Origin: Clostridium brassicae
Lineage (GTDB): Bacteria; Bacillota; Clostridia; Clostridiales; Clostridiaceae
Assembly (NCBI RefSeq): GCF_026738875.1
Contig: NZ_JAPQFJ010000003.1
Coordinates: 186,001 to 250,000 of the forward strand
DNA: 64,000 nucleotides
Reading direction: 5' to 3'
Shown: in pieces, positions 58,309 through 64,000 of the stretch
Numbering within the stretch: the first letter of the stretch is position 1
Layout of the letters: every line of letters starts with the position of its first letter
Position numbers and translations under genes: made by a program
The notes under the pieces: model-generated
Seen by the model: the letters and a program-made list of their open reading frames with translations, nothing else
What the model was told of the DNA's origin: nothing
Database searches by the model: none

Positions 58309-58632
58309 ATGGGAATTTTAAAAGAAATTGTTGGGATAGTTATTGGAGCAATTATTTCTATGGGAATATCACATGTTTATTATAAAAAATCTGGGGAAGA
58401 ACTTGCAAAGTATATAACTGACTTATCTAATGAAATCAACATTTTAAAAGATATGAATAGCAAATTAGAAAATAATGTGAAGTTACAAATGGAAAGAGAG
58501 TTTGAATTAGACAATAACAGAAAAGCTAAATTCACAAAGCATGGTGATGAGTTTAATATAAATCTTAATAATTGCAATCCATGTTCTCTTGAAGTTATGG
58601 GTGAAAATGATAAGGATAAAGACAAATTTTAA
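58309..58632 (+). CDS. Membrane-anchored coiled-coil protein
   Basis: A 107-residue protein: one N-terminal membrane segment (IVGIVIGAIISMGISHVYY), a coiled coil (DLSNEINILKDMNSKLENNV) and a polar tail. It is not recognised. Confidence 0.55.
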   Translation: MGILKEIVGIVIGAIISMGISHVYYKKSGEELAKYITDLSNEINILKDMNSKLENNVKLQMEREFELDNNRKAKFTKHGDEFNINLNNCNPCSLEVMGENDKDKDKF

Positions 58633-58660
58633 AGAGAATATTTTATATGGAGGTTATAAT

Positions 58661-58759
58661 ATGACTAAGATAATAGATCCAGTTCCTTGGGATATAAAAA
58701 AGAAAGTAGTTACAGATAATCCAATAGCAAAAGTAGTAGATAACCCAGCAGGTTGGTAA
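58661..58759 (+). CDS. Micro-protein ending in DNPAGW
   Basis: A 32-residue frame behind ATGGAGGT: IIDPVPW near the start, then VVTDNPIAK and a C-terminal VVDNPAGW. The DxP-x-x-W theme is repeated three times. Good RBS and ATG support translation. There is no signal peptide. It is not recognised; see the companion 58780. Confidence 0.6.
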   Translation: MTKIIDPVPWDIKKKVVTDNPIAKVVDNPAGW

Positions 58760-58779
58760 TGAATTGAGGTGAACCAGCA

Positions 58780-58815
58780 ATGGTATTTTATACTGACGAT
58801 CCAGTAGGTTGGTAA
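58780..58815 (+). CDS. 11-residue micro-ORF MVFYTDDPVGW
   Basis: ATG 8 nt after TTGAGGTG. The ending TDDPVGW mirrors the end of the previous micro-protein, and the stop is followed by two more in-frame stops. This similarity in a peptide this short is unlikely by chance and suggests both are expressed or derive from a duplication. Confidence 0.5.
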   Translation: MVFYTDDPVGW

Positions 58816-58849
58816 TAGTAAATAAAAATAATATAAGAGAATGTATATT

Positions 58850-58878
58850 AAGAGCCTAAATAAATGGGGCTCTTTTTT
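58850..58878 (+). terminator. Intrinsic terminator
   Basis: AAGAGCC, a loop of 11 nt, GGCTCTT and T5. It isolates the micro-ORF block from the packaging genes. Confidence 0.85.
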
Positions 58879-58906
58879 AATGCAATAAAATAAGGTGGGA
58901 TTAAAT

Positions 58907-59077
58907 ATGAGAGTAATAGCATGGTATGGACTAGTAACTACAATACTAAGTGCATTAATTGGATTATTAGGCATGTTTGTTGAAGAAAGTGTTAAGAGTA
59001 GAGTTAAAAGTTTTTGGTTCATGTTAAGCAATGGAATATTAATTTACTTCTTTTTTAACTTTCTCTTTAGGATGTAA
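58907..59077 (+). CDS. Small two-pass membrane protein
   Basis: A 56-residue protein; ATG at 58907 after AAGGTGGG. Two hydrophobic segments (GLVTTILSALIGLLGMFV, FWFMLSNGILIYFFFNFLF). It is not recognised. Confidence 0.55.
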   Translation: MRVIAWYGLVTTILSALIGLLGMFVEESVKSRVKSFWFMLSNGILIYFFFNFLFRM

Positions 59078-59082
59078 TTATA

Positions 59083-59526
59083 ATGGCACTTAAAAAGATA
59101 TGTAAGTGTGGTAAGTTAATACCACAAGAGGTTAAGCTATGTGAAGAGTGTGCTAAGAAGTACCAAGAGAACAAGAAAGAAAGTAATAGACACTATGATA
59201 CACATGTAAGGGATAGAGAGAGTATAACATTCTACCATGGTAAAGAATGGTCTTTTACTAGAGAGAGCATAAAGAATAGAGATAATGGTTTATGTAGGTT
59301 ATGTTTAAGTGACAAGACAATAAAGCCTATGCATACTGTACACCATATTGAAGAATTAAAAGATAACTGGAGCAAAAGACTTAACAAGAATAATCTTATA
59401 AGTGTGTGTGATAAGTGCCATAAGGTAATACATGCAGAGTATAAGAAGGGAAACAGTAATAAAATAGCAATGCAAAAGAGGTTAAAGAAAATAATAGAAG
59501 GGGAGGGGGAGGTTGAAAAGTTTTAG
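59083..59526 (+). CDS. HNH endonuclease (packaging-associated)
   Basis: A 147-residue protein. N-terminal zinc finger CKCGK...CEECAKK, then FTRESIKNRDNGLCRLCLSD, HTVHHIEEL and NLISVCDKCHKVIH: a full HNH with its structural CxxC pairs. HNH proteins next to TerS nick at cos during packaging in HK97-like phages. It lies immediately before the candidate cos site. Confidence 0.92.
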   Translation: MALKKICKCGKLIPQEVKLCEECAKKYQENKKESNRHYDTHVRDRESITFYHGKEWSFTRESIKNRDNGLCRLCLSDKTIKPMHTVHHIEELKDNWSKRLNKNNLISVCDKCHKVIHAEYKKGNSNKIAMQKRLKKIIEGEGEVEKF

Positions 59527-59534
59527 GCGATTGG

Positions 59535-59560
59535 ATCAAGACCGCAGCCCCTCTATTCTG
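59535..59560. other. Candidate cos site
   Basis: Between the HNH and TerS genes the short sequence CAAGACCGCAGCCCCTCTATT is far more GC-rich than its surroundings. HK97-like phages of Gram-positive hosts have their cohesive-end site at exactly this place. The exact nicks cannot be told. Confidence 0.5.
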
Positions 59561-59605
59561 TAGAAAAAACTCCCTAAATGAAATCTTTGAAAGGAGGTAA
59601 GAAGA

Positions 59606-60058
59606 ATGGCAAGACCAAGACAGCCAACAGATTTGGTAATGCTAAAAGGTAAAAAACATTTAAGTAAAAAAGAAATAGAAGAAAGAAAAAATAGTGAAGT
59701 GCAAGCTAATACAGATAAAGTTGAACCACCTTCTTACTTACCAAGTAATTTAAAAAAAGAGTTCAAAAGAATAGCCAAAGAATTAATGAATATAGACATA
59801 ATGAGTAATTTGGACTGTGAAGCATTAGCAAGATTTATAGTTTCAGAATATAACTATCAGAAAGTTACAAAAAAACTATTAAAAACGGGAGTTGAAAATG
59901 AAAAATATATAAACTTATTATTAATGCAAGAAAAGTTGTTTAAGATGTGTAGGCAAAGTGCGAGTGACTTAGGGTTAACTATTTCCAGTAGATGTAAATT
60001 AGTTGTTCCAAAATCTAAGGAAGAAAAACCTAAAAATAAGTTCTCTAAGTTTATGTGA
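59606..60058 (+). CDS. terS: Terminase small subunit, P27 family
   Basis: A 150-residue protein: MARPRQPTDLVMLKGKKHLS, PSYLPSNLKKEFKRIAKELM, LDCEALARFIVSEYNYQK and MCRQSASDLGLTISSRCKL match P27-type TerS. It recognises cos and recruits TerL. Confidence 0.9.
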   Translation: MARPRQPTDLVMLKGKKHLSKKEIEERKNSEVQANTDKVEPPSYLPSNLKKEFKRIAKELMNIDIMSNLDCEALARFIVSEYNYQKVTKKLLKTGVENEKYINLLLMQEKLFKMCRQSASDLGLTISSRCKLVVPKSKEEKPKNKFSKFM

Positions 60059-60069
60059 GGTGATTCTAT

Positions 60070-61794
60070 GTGATAGATAGAGTTACCAAGTATGCCAAAG
60101 ATGTAGTTGAAGGCAGAGTAATTGCTGGAAAGTATGTTAAATTAGCATGTCAAAGGCACTTAGATGATTTAGAAAAATCTAAATTAGCAGTATATAAATA
60201 TGAATTCGATATAGAAAAATCACTTAAAATAATAGAGTTTGCTGAAACTCTTACAATTGCAGAGGGCGAAGAGGAAACTCCAGTTAAACTTGAAGGATTC
60301 CAAGATTTTATTTTAGGTAGTATTAATGGATGGGTTACTAAAGGAACTGGATATAGAAGGTTTAGAAATTCATATGTTCAATTAGGCAGACAGAATGGTA
60401 AATCATTTCTAAATGGAATACTTGCAACATTTTATGGCAATTTTGATGGGTACAAATATGGACAAATATATTGCACTGCCACAAAGATGGAGCAAGCTAA
60501 AATAGTATTCAAAGAAATAATGAAATTTATAGAAGCTGATGGCGATTTATCAGAATTATTTAAAATAAAAGAATATGAAAGTACAATAGACTGTTTAGTT
60601 ACTAATTCAACTATAAAGGCATTAGGAAAAGATACAAAGTCTATTGACGGATTTAGACCACTTTTAGGAATTGTAGATGAATATCATGCTCATAAAGATA
60701 ACCAGATGTACAAACTCCTTGAAGGTGGTACGAGAAAAATGAAACAATGTTTAATTTCTGTTATTACTACCGCTGGGTTTAATCTTAATGGACCATGCTT
60801 TAAGCTTTGGGAATACTGCAAAAACATTTTAGAAGGTATATTCACAAATGATAAGCAGTTCATTTATATTGCCCAAATGGATAAAGAGGATGATATTTGG
60901 GACCCGGAGAACTGGATTAAAGCTAATCCCTTAGTTTGCAAAGATAAAGAGGATTTAGAAAATCTTATTGCTGTAGGTATATCTGCTAAAGATATGGGTG
61001 GAAGCGATTTGAGAGACTTTCTAACTAAAGCTTTAAATATTTGGTACAAGTTTAGTGATAATCAGTATTTAAACATAGAAAAATGGAAAAAATGTGCTTC
61101 TGATTTAACTTTAGAGGATTTTAGAGGTATGGAATGTGGCTTAGGATTGGACCTTTCAAGTGGGGGAGATTTAACAAGTGGAGTATTAGAATTCCCTTTC
61201 TTGGAGAATGGGGAAACATCTTATTTCTTTCATCAACACAGTTTTATGCCTAAAATGAGGTTGAAGGAACACATAGAAACTGACAATGCTCCTTATGATG
61301 TTTGGGCAAATGAAAACAAATTAATAACACTTACCGAAACACTTGGAGGGATAAAAACAGACTATAAATACATCATAAACTATTATAAAAAACTTATAGA
61401 AAAATATGATTTGAAATTAAAATTCATAGCTTATGATCCACACAATGCAGATACATTTTTAAGTGATTTAGAAGAGTTTGGAGTAGATTGTATTGAAATA
61501 ACACAAAGTGCAAAAAGTTTGAATAGCCCAACAGAAGATTTTAAATTAAGTGTTGATAGTGGGCAAATAAAATACAATAAGAAAGATAGCTTATTTAGAT
61601 TTTGTGGTGCTAATGCAGTAACAACAAAGAATAGTTTTGAAGAAATAAAAATAGATAAAGAACATAGAACAGAAAGAATAGACCCGATAGATGCTGCTAT
61701 AGATGTTCATAAAATTATAATAAGTAATAAAGATAAACCAATAGATATAAATAAATATGCTAAAAAAGATTTTTTAAATAAGCTTTGGGGTTGA
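60070..61794 (+). CDS. terL: Terminase large subunit (HK97/YmfN-like)
   Basis: A 574-residue protein from GTG after GAGGTGATTC. Walker A QLGRQNGKSFLNGI, Walker B LGIVDEYHAH, coupling motif in SVITTAGFN; nuclease domain with GLDLSSGGDLTSGV, IAYDPHNADTF and RIDPIDAAIDVHKI. It pumps DNA into the prohead and cuts it. Confidence 0.95.
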   Translation: MIDRVTKYAKDVVEGRVIAGKYVKLACQRHLDDLEKSKLAVYKYEFDIEKSLKIIEFAETLTIAEGEEETPVKLEGFQDFILGSINGWVTKGTGYRRFRNSYVQLGRQNGKSFLNGILATFYGNFDGYKYGQIYCTATKMEQAKIVFKEIMKFIEADGDLSELFKIKEYESTIDCLVTNSTIKALGKDTKSIDGFRPLLGIVDEYHAHKDNQMYKLLEGGTRKMKQCLISVITTAGFNLNGPCFKLWEYCKNILEGIFTNDKQFIYIAQMDKEDDIWDPENWIKANPLVCKDKEDLENLIAVGISAKDMGGSDLRDFLTKALNIWYKFSDNQYLNIEKWKKCASDLTLEDFRGMECGLGLDLSSGGDLTSGVLEFPFLENGETSYFFHQHSFMPKMRLKEHIETDNAPYDVWANENKLITLTETLGGIKTDYKYIINYYKKLIEKYDLKLKFIAYDPHNADTFLSDLEEFGVDCIEITQSAKSLNSPTEDFKLSVDSGQIKYNKKDSLFRFCGANAVTTKNSFEEIKIDKEHRTERIDPIDAAIDVHKIIISNKDKPIDINKYAKKDFLNKLWG

Positions 61795-61798
61795 TAAA

Positions 61799-61978
61799 AT
61801 GAATAGATTAAGGCAAATTCTTTATGATTACATAGAGGATTTTTTTATTTTTATAGGATTAATTTTAATAGTTATAACTACATTTTTAATTAATTCCTAT
61901 ATAGGTATGTATGTTTTAGCAATTATTTTTATAGGTTTAGGAGTGTACTTTTCTAAAAATCCTCTTAGAAGGAGGTGA
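61799..61978 (+). CDS. Small two-pass membrane protein
   Basis: A 59-residue protein with two adjacent membrane segments (FFIFIGLILIVITTFLI, MYVLAIIFIGLGVYF). Its last codons (AGA AGG AGG) serve as the portal RBS. Small genes at this place occur in several HK97-like phages; the role is unknown. Confidence 0.6.
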   Translation: MNRLRQILYDYIEDFFIFIGLILIVITTFLINSYIGMYVLAIIFIGLGVYFSKNPLRRR

Positions 61979-61982
61979 ATAA

Positions 61983-63203
61983 ATGTTATTTAGGAGAAAT
62001 ACAGTTAACTCATTATCAGGAGATATAAGCTTAGACGATAAAGAACTTTTAAAATGGCTTGGAATTAACTTAGAAGATATAAATATACAAGGTAAAAACA
62101 GTTTAAAACAAGCTACTGTATTTGGTTGTTTAAGAGTTCTTTCAGATACAGTTAGTAAGTTACCTATAAAAATATACCAAAATAAAAATGGAATTAAAAA
62201 AGTAGTAGATCATTATTTAGGACCATTATTAAAATTAAGACCTAATCCATACATGAGTGCTAGTGATTTTTGGAAATGTGTTGAGGTTCAGAGAAATATT
62301 TACGGGAATGCTTATGTTGCTTTAGATTTTAATAATAGAGGTCAAGTAACTGGTTTATATCCATTAGATAGTTCTAAAATGCAAATCTTTGTAGATGATG
62401 TAGGACTTTTAAATTCCAGTAATAAAATATGGTATATCTACACAGATAATTTAGGACATCAAATTAAATTTAAAAGTGATGAATTACTACATTTTAAAGG
62501 ATTAACTACAGATGGAATAGTTGGGTTAAGCGTAATAGACCAATTAAAACATCTAATTCAAAATGGTAAATCTAGCGAAGAATATATAAACAAATTTTTT
62601 AAAAATGGACTTCAAGTTAAAGGATTAGTTCAATATGTTGGGGACTTGAATCCAAATGCAGAAAAAACATTTATAGAAAACTTTGAAAGAATGTCTAGTG
62701 GCTTAAAAAATGCTCATAGAATTGCAATGTTGCCAATTGGATACCAGTTTCAGCCTATAAGCCAGAAGTTAGTTGATGCTCAATTCTTAGAAAATAGTCA
62801 ATTAACTATTAGGCAAATAGCAGCTATGTTCGGTGTTAAAATGCACCAACTTAATGATTTAGATAGAGCAACCCATACAAATATAGCAGAGCAGCAGAGG
62901 GGATTTTATATAGATACTTTGCAATCAATACTTACTATGTATGAGCAAGAATTAATTTATAAGCTATTCTTAAATACAGAAATAAGGCGAGGTTATTATC
63001 TTAAGTTCAATGTAGATGCAATTTTAAGAGCTAATATTGAAACAAGATACAACGCCTATAGAGTAGCTATTCAAAGTGGATTTAAAACTCCTAATGAAGT
63101 AAGGGAACTAGAAGAAGATGAAGCAAAAGAGGGAGGCGATGAATTAATTTGTAATGGTAATATGCAATATCTTAAAGATATTGGAGCTTATTATAAAAAA
63201 TAA
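61983..63203 (+). CDS. Phage portal protein (HK97 family)
   Basis: A 406-residue protein. QATVFGCLRVLSDTVSKLPI, LLKLRPNPYMSASDFWKCVE, ELLHFKGLTTDGIVGLSVID and RQIAAMFGVKMHQLNDLDRA are signature regions. It forms the DNA channel of prophage 2 heads. Confidence 0.95.
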   Translation: MLFRRNTVNSLSGDISLDDKELLKWLGINLEDINIQGKNSLKQATVFGCLRVLSDTVSKLPIKIYQNKNGIKKVVDHYLGPLLKLRPNPYMSASDFWKCVEVQRNIYGNAYVALDFNNRGQVTGLYPLDSSKMQIFVDDVGLLNSSNKIWYIYTDNLGHQIKFKSDELLHFKGLTTDGIVGLSVIDQLKHLIQNGKSSEEYINKFFKNGLQVKGLVQYVGDLNPNAEKTFIENFERMSSGLKNAHRIAMLPIGYQFQPISQKLVDAQFLENSQLTIRQIAAMFGVKMHQLNDLDRATHTNIAEQQRGFYIDTLQSILTMYEQELIYKLFLNTEIRRGYYLKFNVDAILRANIETRYNAYRVAIQSGFKTPNEVRELEEDEAKEGGDELICNGNMQYLKDIGAYYKK

Positions 63204-63218
63204 AGGTGGTGATAAATA

Positions 63219-63971
63219 ATGGCTAAAGTAAATGTTAAAGGTCCTATAATTTCTAGTGATGAAAAATGGATTTATGATTGGTTTGGAATTGAAGCTGTTT
63301 GCGCAACAGATATTGAAAAAGCTATTAAAGATGCTAATGGCGAGGAATTAGAAGTAATTATAAATAGTCCTGGAGGATATGTTGATGTTGGTTCAGAAAT
63401 TTATACTCTGTTAAAAGATTACAAAGGAAAAACTACAGGTAAAATAGTTGGAATGGCAGCAAGTGCAGCAAGTGTTGCTTCTATGGGTGTAGATATATTA
63501 AAAATTTCTCCTACAGCAAGAATCATGATACATAATGCCTCTGGAATTATTCAAGGTGATTATAGAGCAATGGATCATGGTTCAGAAATGTTAAAGGAAT
63601 GTAATAAGGCAATCTCTAATGCATATATGCTAAAAACAGGGATGAAACAAGAAGAATTGTTAGACTTAATGAATAAAGAAACATTTATGAATGCACAAAG
63701 AGCAAAAGAATTAGGTTTTGTAGATGAAATAATGTTTGATACAACTAATAAACTAACTAATAGTTGCGAGAATACAGGGATGTTGCCCAAAGATGTTATT
63801 GAAAAAATTAGAAACAGTATTGATAATCCAAACAAGATAAATAATAAAAGCAATACCAATGAGTTAGAAAATGAAAAATTAAATAATTTAAAGAATAGAC
63901 TAGCTTTTAAAAATAAAAATGTAGCTAGTTTTTTATTTTGCCAAAAACAAGGAGGAATGAATAATGAGTAA
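63219..63971 (+). CDS. ClpP-like head maturation protease
   Basis: A 250-residue protein. ClpP fold: INSPGGYVDVGSEIYTLLKD, GMAASAASVASMG with catalytic Ser (about 82), ARIMIHNASGI with catalytic His (about 105). The C-terminal about 60 residues are a polar tail. It cleaves the capsid precursor during maturation. Confidence 0.93.
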   Translation: MAKVNVKGPIISSDEKWIYDWFGIEAVCATDIEKAIKDANGEELEVIINSPGGYVDVGSEIYTLLKDYKGKTTGKIVGMAASAASVASMGVDILKISPTARIMIHNASGIIQGDYRAMDHGSEMLKECNKAISNAYMLKTGMKQEELLDLMNKETFMNAQRAKELGFVDEIMFDTTNKLTNSCENTGMLPKDVIEKIRNSIDNPNKINNKSNTNELENEKLNNLKNRLAFKNKNVASFLFCQKQGGMNNE

Positions 63972-64000
63972 AGAATTAAGAGGATTATTAAATCAATTAG
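63964..64000 (+). CDS. Major capsid protein, first codons (cut by window edge)
   Basis: ATG at 63964 behind AAGGAGG, overlapping the protease stop by 8 bp: MSKELRGLLNQL. HK97 capsid precursors start with this type of coiled-coil delta domain and always follow the protease. Only 12 codons are visible. Confidence 0.75.
   Translation, partial: MSKELRGLLNQL

Larger units (their letters stand above)
43680..64000 (+). mobile_element. Prophage 2, HK97-like, left-hand part
   Basis: The order is integrase, divergent repressor and Cro, recombination, replication, late regulator, HNH, TerS, TerL, portal, protease and capsid, that of a temperate HK97-type phage read from attL. It continues beyond the right window edge. 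The orientation matches prophage 1. A serine integrase places it in an ORF rather than in a tRNA gene. Confidence 0.93.

Noticed and set aside
58661-58815. Arbitrium (AimP-like) peptide system
   Set aside because: AimP pre-peptides are longer, carry a signal peptide and lie beside a TPR receptor gene. No such receptor or signal is present here.
1-64000. tRNA genes or bacteriocin/toxin genes in the prophages
   Set aside because: No cloverleaf-like sequence with a T-arm and no recognisable toxin or bacteriocin gene was seen on either strand by eye. A tRNAscan and profile search would be needed to exclude weak cases.

Overview
The window is AT-rich (roughly 30% GC), with strong AGGAGG ribosome binding sites, dense short genes and Clostridium-type phage and metabolic proteins. 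It most likely comes from a Clostridium sensu stricto chromosome (botulinum/sporogenes/tetani-like; the species cannot be fixed from sequence alone). It holds the right part of one prophage, a 6.4-kb strip of host DNA, and the left part of a second prophage. Both prophages point the same way.

Prophage 1 (1 to about 37,290, left end outside the window) is a contractile-tailed phage: large terminase, HK97-type portal, Mu F-like head protein, protease-scaffold fusion, HK97-fold capsid, connectors, DUF3383-type sheath, DUF3277-type tube, frameshifted tail chaperone, tape measure, Gp138-type spike, gp25/W-like protein, baseplate J, tail protein I, a Cys-ladder tail fibre, XkdX, holins and amidase. 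The structural genes are interrupted at almost every module boundary by blocks of small accessory genes. These include YopX, RHH and zinc-ribbon proteins, a replication initiator, SSB, an ERCC4 nuclease, a DEDD exonuclease, a DUF1599 protein, and BRO-N and Rha/ORF6C antirepressors. Many of these blocks follow an intrinsic terminator and start with a promoter carrying a 13-bp element, TACGRTATWACTT. At the best promoters the element lies 33-34 bp upstream of TATAAT. It recurs more than a dozen times and looks like the operator of a phage-wide regulator, comparable in layout to mycobacteriophage stoperators. This is the strongest candidate for an undescribed system here.

The host strip (about 37,292-43,680) has a NitT/TauT/SsuB-type ABC ATPase gene cut by the right end of prophage 1, a 1,429-residue acyl-CoA dehydratase activase preceded by a 109-bp tandem duplication, and the C-terminal part of an ABC substrate-binding protein cut by the left end of prophage 2. 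Each prophage therefore interrupts one gene of what may be one transport system.

Prophage 2 (about 43,680 to 64,000, right end outside the window) is an HK97-like phage. It runs from a large serine integrase and divergent repressor/Cro (three TCAC-N5-GTGA operators) through YqaJ exonuclease plus RecT, a DnaD-like initiator plus DnaC-like loader (candidate iterons), a tyrosine recombinase, SSB, DUF1064 and an ArpU/RinA-like late regulator. The packaging and head genes follow: HNH, candidate cos, TerS, TerL, portal, ClpP-like protease and the first codons of the capsid gene. It also carries a TnpB (IS605-type) remnant with an intact right end, an orphan KilAC fragment, and two tandem micro-ORFs ending in a DxPxGW motif just upstream of packaging.
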